The notes below the pieces were generated by a model, which was not told the origin of the DNA, did no database searches, and saw nothing but the letters and a program-made list of their open reading frames with translations. Both the position numbers and the translations under genes were made by a program. From positions 1-44,287 of the forward strand of contig CAKPSD010000004.1 of NCBI GenBank assembly GCA_934183255.1: DNA of 44,287 nt, written 5' to 3'. The DNA comes from an uncultured Bacilli bacterium (GTDB taxonomy: Bacteria > Bacillota_I > Bacilli_A > RFN20 > DUOF01). Shown piece by piece: positions 32,930 to 41,619 of the stretch. How positions within the stretch are numbered: position 1 is the stretch's first letter; the number at the start of each line of letters is the position of its first letter.

Positions 32930-34813
32930 GTGAGTTGTAGATGTTGTGAATGTAATCATGGTGAGCATAATCATGAACACCATCATGAGAGTGAAAATTA
33001 TTTATTACTTATTATTAAAATAATAATAGGTGTTGTAGCATTTGTGATTGGACATATTTTTGAAGATAATTCTACATTGTGTTTAATTATTACATTAGTT
33101 GCTTATGTTTTTGTTTCTTATGACATCTTTATTAATGCTTTTAAAGAGTTAAAAGATGGTGATGTTTTTAATGAATATTTACTTATGATAATAGCTACGA
33201 TTGGCGCATTTTTTATTGGCGAATACCATGAATCTTTAACTGTTATGCTTTTATTTATAATTGGAGAGATGTTACAGGGAATTGCTGTAGATAAATCAAG
33301 ACAATCTATCGTTAATTTAGTAGGTGTTAATAAAAGTATTGCACACTTAAAAAAGAATAATGAAATTATTGATGTTGATCCACATGAATTAAAAAAAGGA
33401 GATATAGTAATATTAAAAAAAGGAGAAATGTTAACTATAGATGGTAAAGTTGTAAATGGTTCTGGTAACATTGATAATAGTAACTTAACTGGAGAAACTT
33501 TGCCTAAGTTTATTGATGTTAATGATGAGGTTATTTCTGGTAGTGTTAACTTAGATAATGTTTTAGAGATAGAAGTAGTTAATGAGTATAAAGATAGTAA
33601 AATAAATAAAACTTTAACATTAGTAGAAGATGCAAATGATAGAAAAAGTAAAAGTGATAAAATTATTAGAAAAATAGCTAAGATATATACTCCAATTGTT
33701 ATAGCTTTAGCAATATTAATTATTCCTATATTTACATTAACTAAAATATCTACTCTTACAGAAAGTATATATAAATCATTATCTTTTTTACTTATATCAT
33801 GTCCATGTGCAATTGTTATATCTGTTCCAATTACTTATTTTGCTGCAATAGGTGGAGCTAGTAAGAGGGGAGTTTTAATTAAAGGAGCTAACTTTTTAGA
33901 TGAATTATATAAGGTTAAAAATATAGCTTTTGATAAAACGGGTACTATTAGTGAAGGAAAGTATAAAGTTAGCAAAGTTCATATTAACGAAGGAATTAAT
34001 AAAGATGAATTTATTGAAAACATGATTTTAGCACAATCTTTATCTAGTCATCCTATAGCTTTAAGTATTAAAGAATATTTTAAAAACTATACTTGCGATC
34101 AAAGTAAAATAAAGAATGTTAATGAAGTAGCTGGAGTTGGTATGGTTGTTACTTTAAATGATGGTAAAACTTTATATTCAGGTAAGAAAAAAATGATGGA
34201 TGAACACAAAATAGAATGTGAATATGTTGACAATGCAGAGTATTTAGCAATTAATGGTAAATTTGTTGGATATATTGTTGTTGAAGATAAAATAAAGGGT
34301 TCTTCATATGAAGCAATGAAATCATTATCTAAATATAATAAAATTTTATTAAGTGAAGATAATGAAAAATATTGCCAAAAGATAGCCAATAGTCTAGGAA
34401 TTAATAAGTATTATTGTGATTTATTGCCTGAAGAAAAAATGAAAATATTAAGTAGTATTATTAAAGATGGAAAAACAATGTTTGTAGGTGGAGGAGTTAA
34501 TGATACATTGTCTATTTCTTTAGCTGATGTTTCTGTTTCTATGGGAATAAGAGGAAGTGAAGCAAGTCAAGAATATAGCGATGTTGTGATAAGTAATGGT
34601 AACTTAGAAAATATTGGTGTAGCATTCAAATATGCTCATAAGACAAGAAGATTAATATTAGAAAATTTAATATGTATAATGCTTATAAAAATAGTGGTTA
34701 TGTTTTTAATATTATTTGCTAGTGTTCCTATGTGGTTAGCTGTATTTTCTGATGCTGGTTTATGTATACTTTCAATAATAAATTCAATGAGGGCAAATAC
34801 AATACATAAGTAA
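32930..34813 (+). CDS. heavy-metal P1B-type ATPase (Zn/Cd exporter-like)
   Basis: Protein of 627 residues. The N-terminus carries a Cys/His cluster ('CRCCECNHGEHNHEHHHE') in place of a folded HMA domain. Membrane helices follow, then the actuator loop with 'NLTGETLPK' (TGE). The metal site is 'LISCPCAIVISVPI' (CPC), the phosphorylation site 'FDKTGTISEGK' and the nucleotide-domain motif 'SSHPIALSI'. The near-invariant hinge GDGxND reads 'VGGGVNDTLSISLAD' here, so the first Asp is replaced by Gly (34490-34492). CPC plus the His-rich head suggests Zn2+, Cd2+ or Pb2+ export. The GTG at 32930 is chosen, because AGGAGG (32918-32923) lies in front of it and inside the longer TTG-start frame. Confidence 0.88.
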   Translation: MSCRCCECNHGEHNHEHHHESENYLLLIIKIIIGVVAFVIGHIFEDNSTLCLIITLVAYVFVSYDIFINAFKELKDGDVFNEYLLMIIATIGAFFIGEYHESLTVMLLFIIGEMLQGIAVDKSRQSIVNLVGVNKSIAHLKKNNEIIDVDPHELKKGDIVILKKGEMLTIDGKVVNGSGNIDNSNLTGETLPKFIDVNDEVISGSVNLDNVLEIEVVNEYKDSKINKTLTLVEDANDRKSKSDKIIRKIAKIYTPIVIALAILIIPIFTLTKISTLTESIYKSLSFLLISCPCAIVISVPITYFAAIGGASKRGVLIKGANFLDELYKVKNIAFDKTGTISEGKYKVSKVHINEGINKDEFIENMILAQSLSSHPIALSIKEYFKNYTCDQSKIKNVNEVAGVGMVVTLNDGKTLYSGKKKMMDEHKIECEYVDNAEYLAINGKFVGYIVVEDKIKGSSYEAMKSLSKYNKILLSEDNEKYCQKIANSLGINKYYCDLLPEEKMKILSSIIKDGKTMFVGGGVNDTLSISLADVSVSMGIRGSEASQEYSDVVISNGNLENIGVAFKYAHKTRRLILENLICIMLIKIVVMFLILFASVPMWLAVFSDAGLCILSIINSMRANTIHK

Positions 34814-34852
34814 TATTCACAAATTATGCCAAAACATTATAAAAAAAGTATG

Positions 34853-34871
34853 TTTTAAGTTATACTTAAAA
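34853..34871. promoter_or_regulatory. palindrome before the MBG surface protein gene
   Basis: TTTTAAG (34853-34859), TTATA, CTTAAAA (34865-34871): a perfect 7-bp inverted repeat 31 bases before the start codon. It has no T run behind it, so it is not an intrinsic terminator; TATACT (34861-34866) within it could be a -10 box. An operator is possible but unproven. Confidence 0.35.
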
Positions 34872-34901
34872 TGTAGTTTTATGTATTGGGGGCATTAAGA
34901 A

Positions 34902-37900
34902 GTGAAAAAAATTAAAGGTTTGTTAATTTCATTTATTGGGTTATTTTTCTTAATACTTTTTAATAGTGTTAATATAAACGCTAGTGAATATTATATATTT
35001 GATGTTAAAAGTAGTGATGTCTCTTTAAGCATAAATAATCAGATGTATACTAGTGATGAAAATAATCAAATTAAAGTTGAAAAAAATGAAACAGGAGAAT
35101 ATGTTGTTTTTTCTAGTTTATTGAAAGAAAAAACTTATACTTTTATAGATAATGAAGTAATAGAAATAAATGTTCCTAAAAGCATATCTATTAATACTAG
35201 TAGTAGCATATTTGATGCAGATTCTAATAATGAATGGAAAATAATGGCTATTGTTAGTTTTTATGATGATACAACAAAAAACATTGAATTAATGATTCAG
35301 TTAAATGATTTAGTAGAAAATCAATTAGTTTTTAAAAATATTTCTTTAGATTCTAATGATTATAATATTGAAGAAAAAGTTACATTAAGAAGAATAACTT
35401 TAAAAATAGAAGAGTATAAAGAAAAATTTGAAGAACTTAAAAATGCTACTTCTGATTTTAAAAGCAAAGTAATTATAGTTAGAGAAAAATACGCAGAATT
35501 AAATTCAATATATACAAATGAAAACTTAGATATAGATACAATAGAATATTATAATGAATATTTAAAAAGTAATTTAATTAATGAATCAGTATTAAATGAA
35601 TGGCTTGATTCAATTGTGGAAAATGTTAGGTTAAAAGATAATGATTTATCTGTAATATATGGTGATGATATTACTGCTGTTGTAGTTATTGAAAGTATGA
35701 ATGGCTTATTTGAAAGAGAAATTGAATTTAATTATGATGTTAATGATATTACTAATAGTATAGTTAAAATAACATCAATTGAAGAGTTGAAGGTATATAA
35801 TGGAAATATTTGTACATATAGTGAGTATGTTTCTTATAATATAAATTTAGAAAAAAGAAAACTATATAGTAATGTAAGTAATTATTCTGTTATATATAAT
35901 GGAGCTAAACAAGATATTTCTGTTGAAGTTATTAATGTAAGTGAAAAGTTTAATGATATAGTTAGTAATGGAGTTGCTAGTTATTTTATTGATAGTCAGG
36001 AAGTAGATCCTATTAATGTTAATACTTATGTAGTTAACTATGTGTTTGATATTACAAATAGTAACTTTTATGATTTAAGTGAATTTATAGTTCATGATTT
36101 TAATATTGAAAAAGCTACTATAGACAATATAGTTTTTGAAGATAAAGCATTTACATATACAGGTAAAAAAGTTGACTTTGGTGTTAATTCTAATATATTG
36201 CGTGATGGCAAAGCGGCTAGTGTTACATATAAAATAGGAAATCAATATATAAGTTCATTAATTAGTGCTGGTACATATATTGTTGAAGCAATTATTGAAA
36301 ACAGTAATTATGAAACTCTTGTTTTATCTGCTGAAATAATAATAAATAAAGCAACTACTTCTTTGGGATATGATGATAAACGTGCTACTAAAGAATATGA
36401 TGGCACAAACTTCGACTATAGAATAAAGAAAAATATATATGAAGATGGTAGTATTGCTATTGTAGAATATGAAATCTATAGTGGTGATGCTGTTGTTGAT
36501 AGTATATGTAATATTGGCGAATATAGAGTTGTAGTTACTATTTCTGATAGAAATAACAATTTTGAAGAAAAAACTGATGAATTAAGCGTTGTTATAACAG
36601 TGAAGCCAATTTTTATTGATTATATAAATAATAGTTTTGTATATAATGGTAAAGAACACACCCCTACTATTGTTACTAATATTGATGTAACTGTAGCATA
36701 TGATTCTGCTAATGGACTTGCTCCTATTGATGCTGGCAATTATACTATGATGGTTACTTCTGCAAATCCTGATTATACAATTATTAATAATATATATGAA
36801 TTTAGCATTCTTTCAGTAAAAGTTAAATTTAAGGACTTTGTTAATATTCAAGTAGAGTATTGCAATTGTAATGCTATAGAAAATGTAGAAATAGCAAATA
36901 TTTTTAATAATGATGATGTTGTAGCAGATATTGAATATAGAAAAAATGGAGAGATTGTTGATAATATAAAAAATGTATATGATAGTTATGTTGTTGAGGT
37001 TGTTTCTTTAAGTGGAGAGAAAGCATTAAATTATACTTTAGAAAATGTTAAAACTGCTATTGAAGTTAAAGTTACTCCTAAAAATATAGTTATTACTCCT
37101 TTAAATGCAACAAAAGAATACTCAGATAGTGATCCTAAAATTAGTTATAGCATTACTCCATCTCTATATGAAAATGATGTAATTACTGGAGATTTTTCTA
37201 GAGAGTTAGGAGAAAATGTTGGTAAATATAAGTTGCATCAAGGTACTTTAAGTGCTGGTGATAATTACAATTTAACCATTGATTTAGAGAATAGTTATCT
37301 TGAGATTGTTCAAAAACCTATAGGTATTGTAAATATATCTAGAAGATATGTATATGATGGTAGTGAGCAAATTCCTAGTATTTCTTTAACAGGATCAGCA
37401 CACATTGAGCACGAAGAAATGATTAATGCAGGTATTTATTATGTTAATGTTGTTGTGGATGATAATAATTATTGTTTACCTAAAGGCTATAAGGATATAA
37501 TTATAATAGTTGAAAAAAGAGATGTTACATCTAGCATACAATTAACAAATAATTACTTCATTTATACAGGTAGTAATCCACTTGTTGAAATTGTAAATGA
37601 TTATAGTTTCAATGTAGAATATTACAATATGGATGATGAACTATTAGAAAATGCAATTATGCCAGGTAATTATAAAGTAAAAGTTGTAATTGATGATAAT
37701 AATGAGTTTTCTAATTCTATTTTTAATATTACAATTGATAAGAAAAAGTATGTTTTAGATGATGTAACTATAATTCCTCATTATAATAAAATAGCTGTTA
37801 ACTATAGTTCTAATTTAGAATACAAAATAAATAATGGAGATTATTTTGAAGATAATCAATTCAATTGGTTGAATGAATTAACAGAATATACAATTAGCGT

Positions 37901-38273
37901 TAGAATTAAAGAAGATGATATAGGATATGCTAGTGAACCTATTGTAAAAGTAGTTAAGACAACTAGAAATCCAAGTTCAGTAAATCAATTAATTGATATT
38001 CTAGGTGAAAGTGTAAATGAATATAATATGCTTACTTTAAAATCAATTTATAATTATATGAAAGATACTAATTCAAGTGATGTTGATAGTGATAAGTATG
38101 CTAAATACCTTTTAATAAAAGAAAAATATGACAATATATTAAATAATTATAGTGAAGATGTAGAAATATCTAGTAATTTAATTAATTTTATGAATAAAAG
38201 TATGTATTCTGTGACTATATCTTTACTTTCATTATTGTTCTTTGTTGTTATAAAGAAAAAACTAGAATTATAG
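34902..38273 (+). CDS. large MBG/Ig-type surface protein with C-terminal membrane anchor
   Basis: Protein of 1123 residues with GTG start at 34902 (GGGGG nine bases upstream). It has a signal peptide (1-27, 'LLISFIGLFFLILFNSVNIN') and an N-terminal region. A helical, probably coiled-coil stretch follows (about 165-235, 'LRRITLKIEEYKEKFEELKN'). About seven beta-sandwich repeats of MBG/Big type then run from about 310 to 950. They show 'YDG/YNG/YTG' starts and 'AGTY/AGNY/AGIY' strand signatures, e.g. 'FTYTGKKVDFGV', 'KEYDGTNFDYRI', 'FVYNGKEHTPTI', 'KEYSDSDPKISYSITP', 'YVYDGSEQIPSI', 'FIYTGSNPLVEI'. The last 22 residues are a transmembrane helix with KKK; there is no LPXTG. It is likely a cell-surface stalk or adhesin. 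The lipoprotein gene begins 12 bases later. Confidence 0.8.
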   Translation: MKKIKGLLISFIGLFFLILFNSVNINASEYYIFDVKSSDVSLSINNQMYTSDENNQIKVEKNETGEYVVFSSLLKEKTYTFIDNEVIEINVPKSISINTSSSIFDADSNNEWKIMAIVSFYDDTTKNIELMIQLNDLVENQLVFKNISLDSNDYNIEEKVTLRRITLKIEEYKEKFEELKNATSDFKSKVIIVREKYAELNSIYTNENLDIDTIEYYNEYLKSNLINESVLNEWLDSIVENVRLKDNDLSVIYGDDITAVVVIESMNGLFEREIEFNYDVNDITNSIVKITSIEELKVYNGNICTYSEYVSYNINLEKRKLYSNVSNYSVIYNGAKQDISVEVINVSEKFNDIVSNGVASYFIDSQEVDPINVNTYVVNYVFDITNSNFYDLSEFIVHDFNIEKATIDNIVFEDKAFTYTGKKVDFGVNSNILRDGKAASVTYKIGNQYISSLISAGTYIVEAIIENSNYETLVLSAEIIINKATTSLGYDDKRATKEYDGTNFDYRIKKNIYEDGSIAIVEYEIYSGDAVVDSICNIGEYRVVVTISDRNNNFEEKTDELSVVITVKPIFIDYINNSFVYNGKEHTPTIVTNIDVTVAYDSANGLAPIDAGNYTMMVTSANPDYTIINNIYEFSILSVKVKFKDFVNIQVEYCNCNAIENVEIANIFNNDDVVADIEYRKNGEIVDNIKNVYDSYVVEVVSLSGEKALNYTLENVKTAIEVKVTPKNIVITPLNATKEYSDSDPKISYSITPSLYENDVITGDFSRELGENVGKYKLHQGTLSAGDNYNLTIDLENSYLEIVQKPIGIVNISRRYVYDGSEQIPSISLTGSAHIEHEEMINAGIYYVNVVVDDNNYCLPKGYKDIIIIVEKRDVTSSIQLTNNYFIYTGSNPLVEIVNDYSFNVEYYNMDDELLENAIMPGNYKVKVVIDDNNEFSNSIFNITIDKKKYVLDDVTIIPHYNKIAVNYSSNLEYKINNGDYFEDNQFNWLNELTEYTISVRIKEDDIGYASEPIVKVVKTTRNPSSVNQLIDILGESVNEYNMLTLKSIYNYMKDTNSSDVDSDKYAKYLLIKEKYDNILNNYSEDVEISSNLINFMNKSMYSVTISLLSLLFFVVIKKKLEL

Positions 38274-38285
38274 AGGTGTGAGACA

Positions 38286-38918
38286 ATGAAAAAATTAATA
38301 AGCATATTTTTAATGGTAATAAGTGTATTTTTGATTAGTGGATGTGGAAATGATTTTTCTTATTTTCAAGAGAAGGCTAATAATGTTAATGGATATAAAT
38401 ACTACACAATCAGTCAAAAAGTTTCTAATGATAAATTAACCTTATATGAAAAAAATATAAATGTTTATTTTAAGGAAGATTTAATAAAAGTTATTACTTA
38501 CATAAAAGAAATAAATAGTTATGATTCTGATAAATTATATAATATAACATCTAATGAATTTTATGTTGAAGGAGATACATTATATTATAATGAAAATGAT
38601 GAGTGGAAAACTAAAACTAGTGACTTTGATTCAAATGTTAGTGTTAACATGGATAAAAGTTACTTTGAGTCTTATTCAATTACAAAAAAAGATGGTAGAA
38701 AGATTTTTAAAGGATTATTAAAAAAAGAATCATTGAAGGATTTTTTAGGATATAATCTAGAAGGTGAACAAAATATTACCTTTAATATAGAAACTAATCG
38801 TAATAATGTTTTAACATATATGAGTTTGAATTATGTTAGTTCTAATGGAAATGATATTTCTATAACATTTAAACCAAATTATTCTTATGTTTTAGATTTT
38901 AATTTACCTGTTAATTAA
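38286..38918 (+). CDS. lipoprotein, 210 aa, unknown function
   Basis: Signal peptide MKKLISIFLMVISVFLISGC with lipobox LISGC, so it is lipid-anchored at Cys20 on the outer face of the membrane. The mature part alternates beta-strand-like segments ('YKYYTISQKV', 'NVYFKEDLIKVITYIKEI', 'EFYVEGDTLYYNENDEWKTK', 'NITFNIETNRNNVLTYMSL') ending in 'PNYSYVLDFNLPVN'. This is reminiscent of LolA/LppX-like half-barrels, but I cannot confirm a family. AGGTGTGAG lies before the ATG. It follows the MBG surface protein by 12 bases, so they are probably cotranscribed and could work together at the surface (inference). Confidence 0.72.
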   Translation: MKKLISIFLMVISVFLISGCGNDFSYFQEKANNVNGYKYYTISQKVSNDKLTLYEKNINVYFKEDLIKVITYIKEINSYDSDKLYNITSNEFYVEGDTLYYNENDEWKTKTSDFDSNVSVNMDKSYFESYSITKKDGRKIFKGLLKKESLKDFLGYNLEGEQNITFNIETNRNNVLTYMSLNYVSSNGNDISITFKPNYSYVLDFNLPVN

Positions 38919-38959
38919 TAAAATCATAGACAAAAGTTAAATAAATGATTAAAATATAA

Positions 38960-39204
38960 AAGTAAATTCAAAGAAGAAAAGAAAATTAGAATAATAGTTA
39001 AAGAGAGAGTGAAAAGGTGAGAACACTTACTATGAAACTAATTGGGACATTTTGGAGAAGAGATAGGGAAATAGTAGTAGCTGTCTTCGGGTAATTGCGT
39101 TATAAATTAAGTGAGTGTGTAATTTTATTACAAATTAGGATGGTACCGCTTGATAACAATAATTATTCAAGTTCCTATTATAGTTTTATAATGGGGACTT
39201 TTTT
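38960..39204 (+). ncRNA. T-box leader controlling the HisRS-like gene and aspS
   Basis: A T-box riboswitch. The T-box core TGGTACCGC is at 39141-39149. The Stem I hallmark AGAGAG (39002-39007) and GGTGAGAA distal-loop element (39016-39023) are present. Helices AATTAG/CTAATT (38984-38989 with 39038-39043) and ATAGT/ACTAT (38994-38998 with 39029-39033) build Stem I. The likely specifier is GAC (39046-39048), followed by A and then GGAG (39054-39057), so the sensed tRNA would be tRNA-Asp. The terminator stem is 39169-39182 with 39187-39200 (14 bp including two or three G-U pairs) plus T run. AGGA (39137-39140) can pair with TCCT (39173-39176) as antiterminator. The 5' boundary is approximate. 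Confidence 0.9.
39169..39204 (+). terminator. T-box conditional terminator
   Basis: 14-bp stem (39169-39182 with 39187-39200), loop GTTT, T run 39199-39204. It forms when tRNA is charged; uncharged tRNA stabilises the competing antiterminator that uses 39137-39149 and 39173-39177. Confidence 0.85.
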
Positions 39205-39225
39205 ATTTGAAGGAAGGAGAATAAT

Positions 39226-40296
39226 ATGAGCAAATATAAGCTTTTAAGAGGATTTAAAGATTTATTGCCACTTGAATATAAACAGTATTCATATTTAAAA
39301 AAAGAAATAGAAGAAACTGCTAATTTATATGGTTATAAATTTACTAATTCTAGCATTCTTGAAGATAGTAATTTATATCAAGATGTATATGGAGATATAA
39401 ATGGCAACATGTTTAATATATCAAGTAGATTTACTAATAAGGCATCTCTAAATTATGATAGTACAGTTTCTATTTTAAGAAGTGTTGTTGAAAATAAACT
39501 ATATGTAGATAAAAGTTTACCTTTAAAGTTAATGTATTTAAAAGAGGTATATAAATACGATAAAAAATATAAAGATAAATCTAGTAAATATGAATTAGGC
39601 TTTGAGTGCGTAGGAGATAAATCTGTTTATTTAGATGTTGAAAGTGTTTTATTAATTATGAAGCTATTAAATAATTTAGGATTAGTTAATTATAATCTTA
39701 GGATTAATAATCTTAATGAAAGTAACGAATATTATAATACTTATAAACAAACACTTACTAATTTAGGAATTGATTTTGAAGAAGATAAAGATATAAAAGG
39801 TAAGATATATAGCACAGGTATATGCTTTGAAGTAGATATTGATGAGTGTATAGGAATAATTAGAGGTAGTAGGTATGATAATCTTATTAATGTTATTGGA
39901 GGAGTAAATATATGTTCAAATGGCATTAGTGTTGATTATGATGATTTAGTAAAACTAATGATTAGTAATGAGTTATTTCCTGATTTTAATGAAGAAATAG
40001 ATTTTTATATAATTCCTAAAAATGAAAAAGTATTTAAGTATGCTTTGTATGTTAGTGAATTACTTAGAGATATGGGAGCAGTTGTAGAAATTCATTATAA
40101 AGAATATGATCTTAAAAGATTAGATGACTTATTAGGGAGAATAGATGTTTGTTATTCCTTGATTATAGATGATGAGGATGAAAGAAAGGAAACACTTAAA
40201 GTTAGAAATGGGTTTAGTAATGAAGAAAATGTTGTTAAGTTAAAAGACTTTATTAAAGATTTACAAAATTTAGAAGAGGAACATGAGGGGGAATAA
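39226..40296 (+). CDS. divergent HisRS paralogue, HisZ-like
   Basis: Protein of 356 residues, shorter than HisRS (about 420) and near HisZ size. The N-terminus 'LLRGFKDLLPLEYKQYSYLK' and 'NYDSTVSILRSVVEN' follow the class II HisRS pattern, and 'IIRGSRYDNLINVIGG' matches the 'GGGRYDnL' motif. The C-terminal part 'IDFYIIPKNEKVFKYALYVS' looks like the anticodon-binding fold. The catalytic parts are degraded: motif 2 lacks its arginines ('VYKYDKKYKDKSSKYELGFE'), and the 'RGLDYYTGTVFE' loop reads 'KGKIYSTGICFE'. So it is probably not a normal HisRS; it may be a HisZ-type regulatory subunit or another relic. It sits where hisS lies in the Bacillus hisS-aspS operon, behind a T-box. Confidence 0.7.
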   Translation: MSKYKLLRGFKDLLPLEYKQYSYLKKEIEETANLYGYKFTNSSILEDSNLYQDVYGDINGNMFNISSRFTNKASLNYDSTVSILRSVVENKLYVDKSLPLKLMYLKEVYKYDKKYKDKSSKYELGFECVGDKSVYLDVESVLLIMKLLNNLGLVNYNLRINNLNESNEYYNTYKQTLTNLGIDFEEDKDIKGKIYSTGICFEVDIDECIGIIRGSRYDNLINVIGGVNICSNGISVDYDDLVKLMISNELFPDFNEEIDFYIIPKNEKVFKYALYVSELLRDMGAVVEIHYKEYDLKRLDDLLGRIDVCYSLIIDDEDERKETLKVRNGFSNEENVVKLKDFIKDLQNLEEEHEGE

Positions 40297-40298
40297 AT

Positions 40299-41615
40299 AT
40301 GAAAAAAATGTACTTTGAAGAATTAAAAAATCATTTAGGAGAAGAAGTTGAATTTAGTGGAGTAGTTGATAATATAAGAAACTTACAATGGGTTCAATTT
40401 ATGATTGTTAGAGATTGTACTGGTAAAGTTCAAGTAACTATTGAAAAGAGTGAAGAAAAGAATAAAGAAATGGTAGAGTTAGTTTCTTCTCTTCCACTTG
40501 AGAGTACAGTTATAGTTAGAGGTAAATTAATGGATAGTCCTAAAGTAAAACTTAATGGAATGGAGATTGTTCCTACATCAATTGAAGTTACAAGTAAAAG
40601 TGAACAAGAATTACCATTTAATTTTAAGGATCTAAATACTGTTAATTTAGATACTAGGTTAGATTATCGTTTTATTGATTTACGTAATGAAAAGAATATG
40701 GCCATATTTCAAATTCAAAGTAAGATAGTAAAATATTTAAGAGAATATTTATATAATAATGGATTTACAGAAATACACACTCCTAAATTAATAGGCGCTG
40801 CTAGTGAAAGTGGTAGTGAAGTGTTTGAAGTTAAATATTTTGATAATAAAGCATATTTAGCACAAAGTCCTCAATTCTATAAGCAAATGGCTATGGCCAG
40901 TGGATTTGGTAAGATATTTGAAGTGGCTCCATGTTTTAGAGCAGAAAATTCTAATACTAATAAGCACGCTACTGAATTTACAAGTTTTGATGTTGAGTTT
41001 AGTTATATTGATTCTTTTGATGATGTTATGAATCTAGAAGCAGAGATGATTGCTTATGCTTTTGAACATGTAAATGAAGAAGAAAAGGATAGACTTAAAA
41101 ATTTATTTGGAGTAGAGCTAACAGTTCCAACACTTCCTTTCCCAAAAATGGCTTTAAAGGATATATATGCAGAACTTGAAACTAGATATGGATATAAAGT
41201 AGATGATAAAGAAAAGAATGATTTAACTACTGAAGCAGAAAGATTATGTAAGAAGTTAGCTAAAGATAAATTTAATCATGAATTTTTATTTGTTACTGAT
41301 TTTCCAGCAGAAAAGAGAGCATTTTATCATATGAGAAAGAATGGTGTTTTACAAGGATATGATTTAATTTGGGATGGTATGGAAATTACAACAGGTGCTC
41401 AAAGAGAACATAGATATGAGGAAATTGTTAAAAACGCTAAAGAAAAAGGATTAGGAGAAGATGTTAAATTTTATTTAGATTTCTTTAAATATGGATGTCC
41501 ACCTCATGGAGGATTTGCTATTGGAGTAGATAGACTTACTATGCTTATGTTAAATATTCCTACTGTAAAAGAAGCACAGTTCTTATTTAGAGGACCTAAT
41601 AGACTTAATCCATAA
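40299..41615 (+). CDS. aspS: archaeal-type aspartate--tRNA ligase
   Basis: Class II synthetase of 438 residues. It has an N-terminal OB fold ('EVEFSGVVDNIRNLQWVQFM', about residues 13-32) and a catalytic domain with 'LAQSPQFYKQMAMASGFGKI' plus 'FEVAPCFRAENSNTNKHATE' (motif 2). 'SFDVEFSYID' follows and 'GGFAIGVDRLTMLMLNIPTV' (motif 3) closes the chain. It lacks the roughly 110-residue GAD insertion of standard bacterial AspRS (about 590 residues), so it belongs to the archaeal/eukaryal or AspS2 type. Such enzymes are often non-discriminating and also charge tRNA-Asn for GatCAB conversion; this is inference here. The start lies 2 bases after the HisRS-like gene, both under the T-box. Confidence 0.93.
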   Translation: MKKMYFEELKNHLGEEVEFSGVVDNIRNLQWVQFMIVRDCTGKVQVTIEKSEEKNKEMVELVSSLPLESTVIVRGKLMDSPKVKLNGMEIVPTSIEVTSKSEQELPFNFKDLNTVNLDTRLDYRFIDLRNEKNMAIFQIQSKIVKYLREYLYNNGFTEIHTPKLIGAASESGSEVFEVKYFDNKAYLAQSPQFYKQMAMASGFGKIFEVAPCFRAENSNTNKHATEFTSFDVEFSYIDSFDDVMNLEAEMIAYAFEHVNEEEKDRLKNLFGVELTVPTLPFPKMALKDIYAELETRYGYKVDDKEKNDLTTEAERLCKKLAKDKFNHEFLFVTDFPAEKRAFYHMRKNGVLQGYDLIWDGMEITTGAQREHRYEEIVKNAKEKGLGEDVKFYLDFFKYGCPPHGGFAIGVDRLTMLMLNIPTVKEAQFLFRGPNRLNP

Positions 41616-41619
41616 TAAA

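Noticed and set aside
33118..33471. 117-codon minus-strand frame inside the metal ATPase gene
   Set aside because: Antisense of conserved ATPase sequence including the TGE loop region; shadow.
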